Below are positions 55,205-64,000 of a DNA stretch of 64,000 bases, piece after piece. The position numbers were made by a program, and so were the translations under genes. Every line of letters starts with the position of its first letter. The first letter of the stretch is position 1. The DNA comes from Mycolicibacter icosiumassiliensis (GTDB lineage: Bacteria; Actinomycetota; Actinomycetes; Mycobacteriales; Mycobacteriaceae), in contig NZ_LT546166.1 of assembly GCF_900078685.2 (NCBI RefSeq), positions 2,832,810-2,896,809 of the forward strand, written 5' to 3'. The notes under the pieces are model-generated. The model was not told where the DNA came from. It saw only the letters and a list, made by a program, of their open reading frames with translations, and made no database searches.

Positions 55205-58200
55205 TCAACGGGGCTTGGCCAGCGGAAACGGCAGGGTGTCCCGGATGCTGTGGCCGGTGATGAGCATGACGATCCGGTCCACGCCCATGCCCAGCCCGCC
55301 GGTCGGGGGCATCGCGTACTCCATGGCCTGCAGGAAGTCTTCGTCGAGTTCCATGGCTTCGGGGTCGCCGCCGGCGGCCAGCAGCGACTGTTGGTGCAGC
55401 CGGCGGCGCTGCTCCACCGGATCGGTGAGTTCGCTGTAGGCGGTGCCCAGCTCGACGCCCCACGCCACCAGGTCCCACCGCTCGGCCACTCCCGGCTTGC
55501 TGCGGTGCGGTCGGGTCAGCGGCGAGACCGAGGTGGGGAAGTCGGTGTAGAACGTGGGTTGCTCGGTGCGGGCCTCGACCAGGTGCTCGTAGAGTTCGAG
55601 CACCACCGCCCCGGCATCCCACTGCCGCAGGTAGTGGACACCGGCGCGGTCGCACAACCGGCGCAGGGTGGCCAGATCGGTGCCGGCGTCGATCTGCTCG
55701 CCGAGCGCGTCGGACACCGCGTCGTGCACGCTGCGCACCGGCCACTGCCCGGAGATGTCGACCGCCTCGAGCTTGTCGCCGGCCCCCAGTCGCATCACCA
55801 CCGGAGCACCGTTGGCCGCCACCGCGGCGTTCTGGATCAGCTCGCGCGCCCCGTCGATCCAAGCCAGGTAGTCGCCGTGGGCCTGGTAGGCCTCCAACAG
55901 GGTGAACTCCGGGTTGTGGCTGTAATCGACGCCCTCATTGCGAAATGCTCGGCCCAGCTCGAACACCCGCTCCACCCCGCCCACGCACAGCCGCTTGAGG
56001 TAGAGCTCCGGGGCGATCCGCAGATACAGGTCCAGGCCGTAGGCGTTGATGTGGGTAATGAACGGGCGTGCGTTCGCCCCGCCGTGCAGCTGCTGCAGGA
56101 TCGGAGTCTCGACCTCCAGGAATCCCTTGGCGTACAAGGTGTCCCGGATGGAACGCAGCACATTGCTGCGGGCTGCGATCAGCTCGCGGGCTTCGGTGTT
56201 GATCGCCAGGTCCACATAGCGAGTCCGTAACCGAGCCTCCGGGTCGGTCAGGCCTTTCCACTTGTCGGGCAGCGGGCGCAGGCATTTGCCGACCAGCCGC
56301 CAGTGCTCCACCAGCAGCGACGGTGTTCCGTTGCGGCTGTGGCCCATTCGGCCGGTCGCCTCGACCAGGTCGCCGAGATCGACGCCCGCACTGAAGTCCG
56401 CGGCGCGCGCCTCCCCGTCGGCCTGCGCGAGTACCGAGTTGTCCAGCAGCAACTGCACCTCGCCGGACCAGTCGCGCAGTTGGGCGAAGAGCACGCCGCC
56501 GTAGTCGCGCATCCGCAGCACCCGCCCGGCCACCGACACGGTCTCCGTAGCGTCGCTGGCCAGGGCTTGGGCCACACTGTGGCTGGGCGGGGCGCCCACC
56601 GGGTAGGCGTCGACGCCGCTGTCCTGCAAGGACTTCAGCTTGGCCATCCGGACTCGGACCTGTTCGGGCAGCCGGGGGAGCGTCTCGGGGGGCTCGGCGA
56701 AGGCGTCGGCGGCAGCGCCGTCGACGTCGTCGGGTGCGGTCCCGTCGTTGTGCAGCCGCCCGGAGGCGGCCACGGTCGCCGGCACGGCCGAGTGGTGTCC
56801 GGTGTGCTGCTCGTTGCGCCGTGAGAAGGGCAGCACCAGAAAGCCTTCGGCGATCACCGAGGCCACCCCGACTCGGGGGATCAGCCGGGCATCCTCGTAG
56901 CAGGCGTAGCGCGGCACCCACTCCGGCCGATACTTCATGTTCGACCGGTACAGCGTCTCCAGCTGCCACCAGCGGGAGAAGAACATCAGCAGCCGGCGCC
57001 ACAGTCGCAGCACCGGACCGGCGCCCAGCTGCGCGCCCTGTTCGAAGGCGGCCCGGAACATGGCGAAGTTCAACGAGATCCGGCTGACGCCGATGGTGGC
57101 GGCCTGCAGTGCCAGTTCGCTGACCATCAGTTCGATGGTGCCGTTGGGCGATTGCGGGGAGCGGCGCATCAGATCCAGCGACACCCCGTTGTGCCCCCAC
57201 GGCACCAGCGACAGCATCGCCACGACCTCACCGGTGCGCGGATCGCCGCGTACCGCCTCGACCAGCAGACAGTCGGAGTCGGCCGGATCGCCGAGGCGGC
57301 CCAGCGCCATGGAGAACCCGCGCTCGGATTCGGTGTCGCGCCAGGCATCCGCGTGTTCGATGACGCGGGCCATCTCGTCGGCGCCGATCTCGCCGTGCCG
57401 GCGCATCCGCACCGTCAGGCCCGAGCGGCGGGCGCGGGTCACCGCCTGGCGCACCCCGCGCATATCCGGTCCGGACAGTTTGAACTCCGAGGGGCGCAAG
57501 ATCGCCTCGTCGCCCAGTTCCAGGGCGCTCAAGCCAGCGTCGCGGAAGGCCTGTGCACCGGCGAAGCTGGCCCCCATCACGCCGGGTGCCCAGCCGTAGT
57601 CCTTGCAGACCCGCAGCCAGGTATGGATGGCCTGCGGCCACGCTCTGGGGTCGCCCACCGGATCGCCGCTGGCCAGACAGACCCCCACCTCGACCCGGTA
57701 GGTGATGGCGGCGCGCCCGTTGGGGGCGAACACCACCGACTTGTCGCGGCGGGTGGCGAAGTAGCCCAGCGAGTCGTTCTGGCCGTACTGCTCGAGCAGC
57801 CCGCGGATCGCCGACTCGTCCTGGCCGGTGAGGGCGTTGTCGGAGCGCTGGGACAGGAATAGCACGATGGCCGCGATGATCAGGGCCAGCGCGCCCAGCA
57901 ACCCGCAGAGCGCGCGCAGTCCGAGCTCCGGCTTGCCGGGGAAGAAGTCCGGCTCCAACAGCCCGAAGCCGACCACCCGGTTCACCACATAGGGCAGCCG
58001 CAGCGGGCGGGTCACCGTCCCGGGGAACAGCTCGATAAGGCCCCAGCACAGCAGGATCGCGACGGTCCAGCCGGCGATCAGCGTCGCGGCCGATTTGAGC
58101 AGGGCGCCGCGGCGCACCTTGGCCCAGAACTCGCTGCGGGCCAGCACCAGCACCACGATCGCGCCGACGTGCAGTACCAGGCCCACGACGCCGCTGATGA

Positions 58201-58552
58201 CTTGGAACCGGTCGGAGGTGTCCGACACCAGCCGGCTGGCGTTCCAGCCGCCGGCGACCACCAGGTTGGCGATCAGCAACCACCAGGCGATGCGCTTGCG
58301 CGCGCTGAGCGCGGCGGCCAGCAGGGCCAGCACGAACGCCCAGGCCAGGCTGGTGTCGGGGAAATTGAACAGGTATTTGTCGATGAACTCCCGAGGCACC
58401 CGGATCGCCCACCGGATCACCGGTGACATGCTCGCCGCCAGCAACAATGTGGCGGCGATACCGACGGCCCAGGCGGCCGCAGCGGGCACCCAGTAGAACC
58501 GAGTCGTCGCGCGGCCGCGCGAGCGCGACACAGGCGGCACAGTCAACGTCAT
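55205..58552 (-). CDS. lysX: Bifunctional lysyl-tRNA synthetase / lysylphosphatidylglycerol synthase LysX
   Basis: This is a 1,115-residue protein. Residues 1-260 form about seven membrane helices. Residues 270-590 are the DUF2156 lysyl-transferase domain ([25 protein letters not shown]...). Residues about 610-1115 are a class II lysyl-tRNA synthetase with an OB-fold ([21 protein letters not shown]), motif 2 [15 protein letters not shown] and motif 3 [13 protein letters not shown]. It charges tRNA with lysine and adds the lysine to phosphatidylglycerol, protecting against cationic peptides. It matches Rv1640c. Confidence 0.96.
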   Translation of the reverse strand: MTLTVPPVSRSRGRATTRFYWVPAAAAWAVGIAATLLLAASMSPVIRWAIRVPREFIDKYLFNFPDTSLAWAFVLALLAAALSARKRIAWWLLIANLVVAGGWNASRLVSDTSDRFQVISGVVGLVLHVGAIVVLVLARSEFWAKVRRGALLKSAATLIAGWTVAILLCWGLIELFPGTVTRPLRLPYVVNRVVGFGLLEPDFFPGKPELGLRALCGLLGALALIIAAIVLFLSQRSDNALTGQDESAIRGLLEQYGQNDSLGYFATRRDKSVVFAPNGRAAITYRVEVGVCLASGDPVGDPRAWPQAIHTWLRVCKDYGWAPGVMGASFAGAQAFRDAGLSALELGDEAILRPSEFKLSGPDMRGVRQAVTRARRSGLTVRMRRHGEIGADEMARVIEHADAWRDTESERGFSMALGRLGDPADSDCLLVEAVRGDPRTGEVVAMLSLVPWGHNGVSLDLMRRSPQSPNGTIELMVSELALQAATIGVSRISLNFAMFRAAFEQGAQLGAGPVLRLWRRLLMFFSRWWQLETLYRSNMKYRPEWVPRYACYEDARLIPRVGVASVIAEGFLVLPFSRRNEQHTGHHSAVPATVAASGRLHNDGTAPDDVDGAAADAFAEPPETLPRLPEQVRVRMAKLKSLQDSGVDAYPVGAPPSHSVAQALASDATETVSVAGRVLRMRDYGGVLFAQLRDWSGEVQLLLDNSVLAQADGEARAADFSAGVDLGDLVEATGRMGHSRNGTPSLLVEHWRLVGKCLRPLPDKWKGLTDPEARLRTRYVDLAINTEARELIAARSNVLRSIRDTLYAKGFLEVETPILQQLHGGANARPFITHINAYGLDLYLRIAPELYLKRLCVGGVERVFELGRAFRNEGVDYSHNPEFTLLEAYQAHGDYLAWIDGARELIQNAAVAANGAPVVMRLGAGDKLEAVDISGQWPVRSVHDAVSDALGEQIDAGTDLATLRRLCDRAGVHYLRQWDAGAVVLELYEHLVEARTEQPTFYTDFPTSVSPLTRPHRSKPGVAERWDLVAWGVELGTAYSELTDPVEQRRRLHQQSLLAAGGDPEAMELDEDFLQAMEYAMPPTGGLGMGVDRIVMLITGHSIRDTLPFPLAKPR

Positions 58553-58652
58553 AGCCCGCGAGAATAAGCAGGAAACCCGCGAAAAGGACGAAAAGGACGT
58601 GAGGAATCGCCGGTGGGATGATCGCCAGGCGGAAGCAGTGCGCAGCAGCTGC

Positions 58653-58658
58653 TAGACT
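58653..58658 (+). promoter_or_regulatory. Candidate -10 of the infC operon
   Basis: TAGACT places +1 near 58665, giving a leader of about 270 nt before infC. No clear -35 is seen. The region 58,553-58,652 between lysX and this box contains nothing else recognisable. Confidence 0.4.
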
Positions 58659-58754
58659 CCCTAACGCGACCGTCCCGGCGTACGCCAGGACAGCAAGTGG
58701 AGTTCCCTCCCACCTCTAGCCGAGGAGCAATCCTTGCGGCTCAGTGGTCCGGTC

Positions 58755-58776
58755 GCAGGCGGTGTAAACCGTCTGC
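58755..58776 (+). promoter_or_regulatory. GNRA-capped hairpin in the infC leader
   Basis: GCAGGCGGT and ACCGTCTGC form a 9-bp stem (one G-U pair) closed by the tetraloop GTAA, a GNRA type. It lies upstream of the attenuator-like terminator in the same leader. Confidence 0.6.
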
Positions 58777-58831
58777 TCTGTGCGATGCGCAGGCGGCTTG
58801 ATGCTCTTCAGGCCGTGATCGGTCGGTATGG

Positions 58832-58856
58832 GCCCTGCTTCGTGCAGGGCTTTTTT
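58832..58856 (+). terminator. Attenuator-like intrinsic terminator in the infC leader
   Basis: GCCCTGC and GCAGGGC form a 7-bp GC-rich stem with a 5-nt loop (TTCGT), directly followed by six T. It lies about 80 bases before the infC start, well inside the leader. It therefore probably controls read-through into infC-rpmI-rplT, as translation-factor and L20 leaders do in other bacteria. Confidence 0.72.
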
Positions 58857-58924
58857 GCTGGTGGGTGGGGTCAGCGCCGCTGCGTCCGGACGAGCACTGC
58901 GGCGGCCGCGACCGAAGACTACCC

Positions 58925-58932
58925 AAGGAGGT
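58925..58932 (+). promoter_or_regulatory. Full-consensus ribosome binding site deciding the AUC start of infC
   Basis: AAGGAGGT pairs completely with the 16S 3' end and stands 3 bases before ATC 58936. No ATG, GTG or TTG occurs in frame at this place. Confidence 0.75.
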
Positions 58933-58935
58933 CCC

Positions 58936-59565
<630 letters not shown>

Positions 59566-59571
59566 GGAAAC

Positions 59572-59766
59572 ATGCCTAAGGCGAAAACCCACAGCGGCGC
59601 TTCGAAGCGGTTCCGTCGCACCGGAACCGGCAAGATCGTCCGGCAGAAGGCCAACGCCCGCCACCTGCTCGAGCACAAGCCGAGCACCCGCACCCGTCGG
59701 CTGGCCGGCCGCACCGAGGTGGCTGCCAACGACACCAAGCGCGTCAACGCGATGCTGAACGGCTGA
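59572..59766 (+). CDS. rpmI: 50S ribosomal protein L35
   Basis: This 64-residue protein reads [20 protein letters not shown], followed by [16 protein letters not shown], the complete L35 family pattern. It lies six bases after infC in the conserved infC-rpmI-rplT operon. Confidence 0.97.
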   Translation: MPKAKTHSGASKRFRRTGTGKIVRQKANARHLLEHKPSTRTRRLAGRTEVAANDTKRVNAMLNG

Positions 59767-59822
59767 TTGCCGCTTTCTGGTACCGCAATTCCCCTTACGT
59801 CCAACGAGAGTAGGAACATCCC

Positions 59823-60212
59823 ATGGCACGCGTGAAGCGCGCAGTCAACGCGCAGAAGAAGCGCCGTACAGTCCTGAAGGCTTCGAAGGGTTACCGTGGC
59901 CAGCGGTCGCGGCTGTACCGCAAGGCCAAAGAGCAGCAGCTGCACTCAATGACCTACGCCTACCGGGACCGTCGCGCACGCAAGGGCGACTTCCGCAAGC
60001 TGTGGATCACGCGGATCAACGCGGCGGCTCGCGCCAACGACATCACTTATAACCGGTTGATCCAGGGCCTCAAGGCCGCCGGTGTCGAGGTGGACCGCAA
60101 GAACCTCGCCGAGATCGCCGTCAGCGACCCGGCTGCGTTCACCGCGCTGGTCGAGGTCGCTCGGGCCGCGCTGCCTGAGGACGTCAACGCGCCGTCCGGC
60201 GAGGCTGCCTGA
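59823..60212 (+). CDS. rplT: 50S ribosomal protein L20
   Basis: This 129-residue protein has the L20 pattern: [43 protein letters not shown] and a C-terminal domain. It is an early 23S rRNA-binding assembly protein. In several bacteria L20 represses this operon through the leader RNA. Confidence 0.97.
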   Translation: MARVKRAVNAQKKRRTVLKASKGYRGQRSRLYRKAKEQQLHSMTYAYRDRRARKGDFRKLWITRINAAARANDITYNRLIQGLKAAGVEVDRKNLAEIAVSDPAAFTALVEVARAALPEDVNAPSGEAA

Positions 60213-60226
60213 CCCGAACCGAGCCG

Positions 60227-61009
60227 ATGCTGACCGAACGTTCGGCCCGGGTGGTCGCGGCGGTCAAGCTGCATCGGCACGTGGCCAGGAAGCGCGAACA
60301 GCGCTTCCTGGCCGAGGGGCGGAATCTGATCGAGGCCGCGATCACTCGCGGCTTGGTCCTCGAGATCTTCGCCACCGAGTCGGCGGCGCAGCGGCACCAC
60401 GATCTGCTGACTGACGCGCAGGTACCGGTCCAACTGGTCACCGACCGCGCGGCTAAAGCGTTGTCGGACACCGTTACCCCGGCCGGATTGGTTGCGGTGT
60501 GCGCGCATACCGAAGCGGATCTGCAGATACTACTGGCCGACGCCCCGCGACTGGTGGCGGTGGCCGTGGGCATCGGCGAGCCCGGTAACGCCGGCACCCT
60601 GATCCGCATCGCCGACGCCACCGGCGCCGACTTGGTGGTGCTGACCGGCAACAGCGTCGATCCCTATAACGGCAAATGCCTGCGCTCGTCCGCGGGCAGC
60701 ATCTTCAACATCCCGGTCGTGGTGGCGGCCGACACCGATGCCGTGCTCACCACATTGCGGGAGGCGGGGCTGCAGGTGCTGGCGACGGCTCTTGATGGCG
60801 AACTGAGTCTCGACGACGCCGACTCGGTGCTGACCGCGCCCACGGCGTGGCTGTTCGGTCCGGAGGCCCAGGGATTGCCGGCCGAGGCCGCAGCCGCCGC
60901 CGACCACCGGGTGCACATCCCGATGGCAGGCGGCGCTGAGAGCCTCAATGTTGCTGCCGCAGCAGCGATCTGCCTCTACCAGAGCGCGCGAGCCCAGCGC
61001 CGGGCTTAG
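60227..61009 (+). CDS. tsnR: SpoU-family 23S rRNA methyltransferase (TsnR-like)
   Basis: This 260-residue protein has an N-terminal L30e-like substrate-binding domain (residues 1-100) and a SPOUT knot domain. Its motifs are AVGIGEPGNAGTLIRIADATGAD, WLFGPEAQGLP and HIPMAGGAESLNVAAAAAICLYQ. It should 2'-O-methylate rRNA using S-adenosylmethionine. It lies 14 bases after rplT and matches Rv1644. Confidence 0.92.
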   Translation: MLTERSARVVAAVKLHRHVARKREQRFLAEGRNLIEAAITRGLVLEIFATESAAQRHHDLLTDAQVPVQLVTDRAAKALSDTVTPAGLVAVCAHTEADLQILLADAPRLVAVAVGIGEPGNAGTLIRIADATGADLVVLTGNSVDPYNGKCLRSSAGSIFNIPVVVAADTDAVLTTLREAGLQVLATALDGELSLDDADSVLTAPTAWLFGPEAQGLPAEAAAAADHRVHIPMAGGAESLNVAAAAAICLYQSARAQRRA

Positions 61010-62124
61010 GCGGCCTTGGGCTTGCGGCGCGGCGGCCGCGGGGTCAGACCGCTGCCGGCGGCCAGTGAGAAGGTGCTGTGCATCAGCGCACCGGCGCGCT
61101 CGACCAACTTCATGCCCCGGCTGACCGGCGGGACGTAGTGCATCCCGCTGCGGCGCCGGTCTTTTGGCGGTCCGCTGAACCAGGGGGCCTCGATCGGCGC
61201 TGTGTCGCTGGGGATTTTGCCCTGCTCGCGCCGGTACCCGGCCAACGCGCGCGGGTGCAGCCGAATCTCGTCGGGTACGAAGCTGAATGCCACGTGGCTG
61301 ATCTTGCCCAGCAGCCGTAGCAGCACCTCGTCACCTTCTGACCAGCGCAGACCGGCCTTTTCCCGCACCGCCGGCTCGAACAATCCGGCCGCCACCCAGC
61401 GTTGGGCGGCCAGGGCCGGCTTGAACATCTGGTGCCACACCGCGTCGGGCATGGGCACGAACCACGGCTTCGGGATGCGGATGTTCAAGATGTCCATGGC
61501 AGCCGGTGTCAGCTCCAGCTCGTCCTCGCAAACCCGGTCCCAGTACTCGCAGAACTCTTCCCAGGACTTCGGCACCGGGCGCATGCTCATGCCGTACATC
61601 TGGTACCACCGCACGTGCTCGTCGAAGAGCTGGTGCTTCTCGGCCAGGGTGAGCCCGCCGTCGAAGTACTCAGCGAGTTTGATGATCAGCATGAAGAACG
61701 TGGCGTGCGCCCAATAGAAGGTGTCGGGGTCCAGCGCGTGATAGCGCCGGCCCTTCTCGTCCACGCCTTTGATGTCGCGGTGGTAGTCGCGGATCGAGGC
61801 GCCGGTGTGCTGGGCTCGGACGCCGTCATAGACCACGCCCATGATCGGGTACACCGAGCGCGTGACGCGTTGCATCGGCTCGCTCAAGATGCTGGAGTGC
61901 TCCGTCACGCCCGCGCCCAGGCCGGGGTACATGTTCTCGATGGCGCCGATCCACACGCCCATGATGCCGGTGCGCAGGTCGCCGAAGTACTTCCAGGTCA
62001 ACGAGTCGGCGTTCAACGGCTCCACCGCGGGAGCGGGTTTGGGAGCGGTTTTGGCAACGCTCGGGGCACTTTCTTCGGCGGGCGCAGGCGCCTGCTCAAC
62101 GGCCGCGGTCGGCGTAACTGTCAT
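61006..62124 (-). CDS. DUF2236 / MpaB-type putative oxygenase (Rv1645c-like)
   Basis: This is a 372-residue protein from the ATG at 62124, after a CAGGAGA ribosome site. An Ala/Pro-rich N-terminal tail (residues 1-45) precedes the DUF2236 domain with its conserved His and Asp residues: HSSILSEPMQR, AHTGASIRDYHRDIKG, and WAHATFFMLIIKLAEYF. Relatives include the rubber oxygenase Lcp and MpaB; the fold may bind heme through such His residues. The substrate is unknown. It is controlled by a palindromic operator. Confidence 0.82.
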   Translation of the reverse strand: MTVTPTAAVEQAPAPAEESAPSVAKTAPKPAPAVEPLNADSLTWKYFGDLRTGIMGVWIGAIENMYPGLGAGVTEHSSILSEPMQRVTRSVYPIMGVVYDGVRAQHTGASIRDYHRDIKGVDEKGRRYHALDPDTFYWAHATFFMLIIKLAEYFDGGLTLAEKHQLFDEHVRWYQMYGMSMRPVPKSWEEFCEYWDRVCEDELELTPAAMDILNIRIPKPWFVPMPDAVWHQMFKPALAAQRWVAAGLFEPAVREKAGLRWSEGDEVLLRLLGKISHVAFSFVPDEIRLHPRALAGYRREQGKIPSDTAPIEAPWFSGPPKDRRRSGMHYVPPVSRGMKLVERAGALMHSTFSLAAGSGLTPRPPRRKPKAA

Positions 62125-62149
62125 CACGTCTCCTGTCTTGGAACCTGAA

Positions 62150-62181
62150 ACAACGATAATTGTGACAACGATCGTTGTCTA
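62150..62181 (-). promoter_or_regulatory. Promoter with two TetR-type operators before the DUF2236 gene
   Basis: On the minus strand TAGACA (62181-62176), a 17-bp spacer and TATCGT (62158-62153) form a good promoter. The perfect palindrome GACAACGATCGTTGTC (62164-62179) fills the spacer. A related ACAACGATAATTGT (62150-62163) covers the -10. Binding of a TetR-type repressor to both would block transcription. No regulator gene lies next to it. Confidence 0.65.
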
Positions 62182-62279
62182 CATTCGCTGTGGCGCGTCG
62201 CGCCGAAATCGCCGAGCGTGTCGTGCACCACTGTCGGGGTCGTTGCCGGTGTCGACGAGCGCCACCTACCCTGAATCTC

Positions 62280-63185
62280 ATGGACCTCGAGCCGGCCCCT
62301 CGGCAGGCTGATGGGCTCGGGGAGGCGGTGGAGATGCCCGACCAGCCCAGCCCCGACCACCGCCCATCGTTCTCCCTGGACGAGGCCGCGGCCTGGCTGA
62401 ACCGCACCACCAACGACGTCCGGATCGTCGACCTGGTCCGGCGGGTGCGACGGGTGCTGCCCGGGGATCCAGAGTTCGGTGATCCGTTGTCCACCGCCGG
62501 TGATGGGGGACCGCAGGCCGCCGCGCGGGCCGCCGATCGCCTAATGGGAGATCGCTCGGCGGCCTCCCGCGAAGTCAGCCTGGGTGCCCTACAGGTGTGG
62601 CAGGCCCTGACCCAACGGATGTCGCGGGTGCCCGGCAACGCCGAGGCGACGCTGGTCTTCACCGACCTGGTCGGCTTCTCCACGTGGTCCCTGCAGTCCG
62701 GCGACGACGCCACCCTGACCCTGCTGCGGCGGGTGTCGCGGGCGATCGAGCCGCCGTTGCTGGACGCCGGTGGCCGCATCGTCAAACGGATGGGCGACGG
62801 GCTGATGGCCGTGTTCCGCGACCCGCTGGTCGCCGTTGCCGCGGTCCTAGCGGCGCAAGAGGCCATCCGCCACGTCGAGGTCAACGGGCACACGCCGCGG
62901 ATGCGGGTCGGCATCCACACCGGCCGGCCGCAGCGGCTGGCCGACGACTGGCTCGGCGTGGACGTCAACATTGCCGCCCGGGTCATGGAGCGCGCCGCCA
63001 AGGGCGGGATCGTGGTTTCTGGGCCGACATTGGAACGTATCGATCCGGCCGCCCTCAATGAGCTGGGTGTGGTAGCCAAGCGGGCGCGCCGTCAGGTGCT
63101 TGCGGCCAAGACCAGCGGTGTCCCGGCAGATCTGACGATGTACCGCCTCAAGGTAGTTCGCCAGAGCCCTTCGGACGCAGACTGA
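62280..63185 (+). CDS. Class III adenylate cyclase (Rv1647-like)
   Basis: This is a 301-residue protein from the ATG at 62280; TACCCT (62267-62272) seven bases before it suggests a leaderless mRNA. The N-terminal region (1-120) is shared with mycobacterial relatives. The cyclase domain (about 125-290) has metal Asp in LVFTDLVGFSTWS, GRIVKRMGDGLMAVF with the second Asp and the purine-selecting Lys, and LGVDVNIAARVMERA with the Asp, Asn and Arg of catalysis. All residues needed for cAMP formation are seen. It is soluble. Confidence 0.9.
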   Translation: MDLEPAPRQADGLGEAVEMPDQPSPDHRPSFSLDEAAAWLNRTTNDVRIVDLVRRVRRVLPGDPEFGDPLSTAGDGGPQAAARAADRLMGDRSAASREVSLGALQVWQALTQRMSRVPGNAEATLVFTDLVGFSTWSLQSGDDATLTLLRRVSRAIEPPLLDAGGRIVKRMGDGLMAVFRDPLVAVAAVLAAQEAIRHVEVNGHTPRMRVGIHTGRPQRLADDWLGVDVNIAARVMERAAKGGIVVSGPTLERIDPAALNELGVVAKRARRQVLAAKTSGVPADLTMYRLKVVRQSPSDAD

Positions 63186-63326
63186 TTGCAGGTCCTTAAC
63201 TTCCTTGTGGCCGGTCAGGTCGCCTCGCACGAGTGGATGAACCCCGTTCCTTGGAATACCCTGCGGTGAGCAACGTAACTATTTGACCGGTTTACACAGG
63301 TCGCCTTAACGCAGAAGCGGGGAATC

Positions 63327-64000
63327 ATGTCAGGTCGGCAGCAGCGTCGGAACAACCACCGAAAGACGAATCGGTTGGTGGGTGCCGGTGGCACGGCGGC
63401 GGCGTTCCTGACCTTCGGCATGGCCCCGCTGGCAGCCGCTCCCACGGCGCACGCCGACTGGGATTTCGACTGGCTGGACAACCTGTTCACCCCCGTCTCA
63501 GACTCGGGCACCGGCTGGGACAACAACGCCTGGGACATCAGTTCGTGGTTCAACTCGTCGGCTGAACCGGGTAGCGCCGCCGACACCAGTGTGTTCGACG
63601 TATCGATGCTGTTCAACACGCTGATCTATCAGCCGCTGCACTCGTCCGTGGAGTCGTTTATCGACAACTCGGCCAACGCCTGGATCATCAACATGGTCAA
63701 CAGCTGGGCGCCCGAGGGCCAGATCTACATCGGCGACGGTGCTGCCGGAACAGCTGAGCACCCTGACGGTGGCAACGGCGGGCTGTGGTTCGGTGACGGC
63801 GGCGCCGGTTACTCCGTGGGCGCTGACAAGGACGCGGCCGCGACCATCGGCGGCGGCGCCGGCGGCAACGCCGGCTGGTTCGGCAACGGCGGCGCCGGTG
63901 GTGCGGGCGCGGTGGGCGGTGACGGCGGCGCGGGCGGCCGCGGCGGCGCGTTCATGGGCATCGGCGGCGCGGGTGGCGCGGGCGGGGATGGTGGCAACGG
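63327..64000 (+). CDS. PGRS-repeat secreted protein without a PE domain, 5' part
   Basis: From the ATG at 63327 the frame is open to the end of the window (224 codons seen). The N-terminus is basic (SGRQQRRNNHRKTNR), followed by a signal peptide (LVGAGGTAAAFLTFGMAPLAAAPTAHA) probably cut after AHA. A unique Trp/Asp-rich domain (residues 50-140) comes next. From about residue 142 the typical glycine-rich GGxGGx repeats of PGRS proteins begin. There is no PE helix pair, so Sec or Tat export and not ESX-5 is likely. Function is unknown. Between 63,186 and 63,326 I see no gene. Confidence 0.8.
   Translation, partial: MSGRQQRRNNHRKTNRLVGAGGTAAAFLTFGMAPLAAAPTAHADWDFDWLDNLFTPVSDSGTGWDNNAWDISSWFNSSAEPGSAADTSVFDVSMLFNTLIYQPLHSSVESFIDNSANAWIINMVNSWAPEGQIYIGDGAAGTAEHPDGGNGGLWFGDGGAGYSVGADKDAAATIGGGAGGNAGWFGNGGAGGAGAVGGDGGAGGRGGAFMGIGGAGGAGGDGGN

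Overview
The window is chromosomal DNA from a mycobacterium (Mycobacterium in the broad sense). The base composition is uniformly high in GC. Recognisable genus markers include a LysX fusion, RbpA, MmpS/MmpL, PncA, Ppm1, an F420-type oxidoreductase set and a PGRS glycine-rich protein without a PE domain. Gene order follows two blocks known from M. tuberculosis. The first, about 1-28,900, corresponds to helY back to the Rv2038c sugar transporter. The second, about 30,400-63,200, corresponds to rpsA forward to the Rv1647 cyclase. All M. tuberculosis comparisons come from memory, not from a search.

Block 1 (1-28,924) holds the 3' part of helY, a proline/glutamine-rich membrane protein, an exonuclease, a marR-LLM operon, pepE, small flavin/F420 split-barrel proteins, an SDR, a RIC-type iron-sulfur repair protein behind a strong promoter/palindrome, a dienelactone hydrolase and fxsA. 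An amidohydrolase-lnt-ppm1 operon follows (lipoprotein N-acylation and polyprenol-phosphate-mannose synthesis as two separate genes), then rbpA, lppI, lipT, an RDD protein and pncA, which is continuous in frame with an upstream DUF2784 gene. A 4.5 kb stretch not expected here from M. tuberculosis comes next: a Mop/TOBE protein, DoxX, an ECF41-like sigma factor, a degenerate ABC ATPase and a YhgE/Pip protein. The complete sugar ABC importer operon ends the block.

The joint (28,925-30,314) contains two gene stumps facing each other: the SOS-box promoter and first codons of a DUF222/13E12-type gene, and the first about 41 codons of a nitronate monooxygenase. Next comes a PrsW-type protease. This looks like a rearrangement scar.

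Block 2 (30,338-63,185) holds rpsA, coaE, a TetR-mmpS-mmpL cluster, uvrB, a decayed MFS gene, an arsenic cassette (acr3, arsI-like, arsR), a GT-C mannosyltransferase, a universal stress protein, a metallo-beta-lactamase-fold hydrolase and uvrA. A vapBC toxin-antitoxin locus follows, cut apart by an IS110-family element. After it come a winged-helix protein, two small proteins, an esterase, lysX, the infC-rpmI-rplT-tsnR operon with a structured leader and an AUC-started infC, a DUF2236 protein under a palindromic operator, and a class III cyclase. A PGRS-repeat secreted protein runs off the right edge.

The most striking point is the IS110 element (about 50,016-51,663). Its 3' noncoding part folds on paper into a closed, two-lobed RNA. 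The first lobe carries two short segments able to pair with the vapC sequence on the two sides of the insertion, as expected of a bridge RNA. The second recurrent theme is transcription starting at the start codon: a TANNNT box lies 5-8 nt upstream of at least ten genes here.
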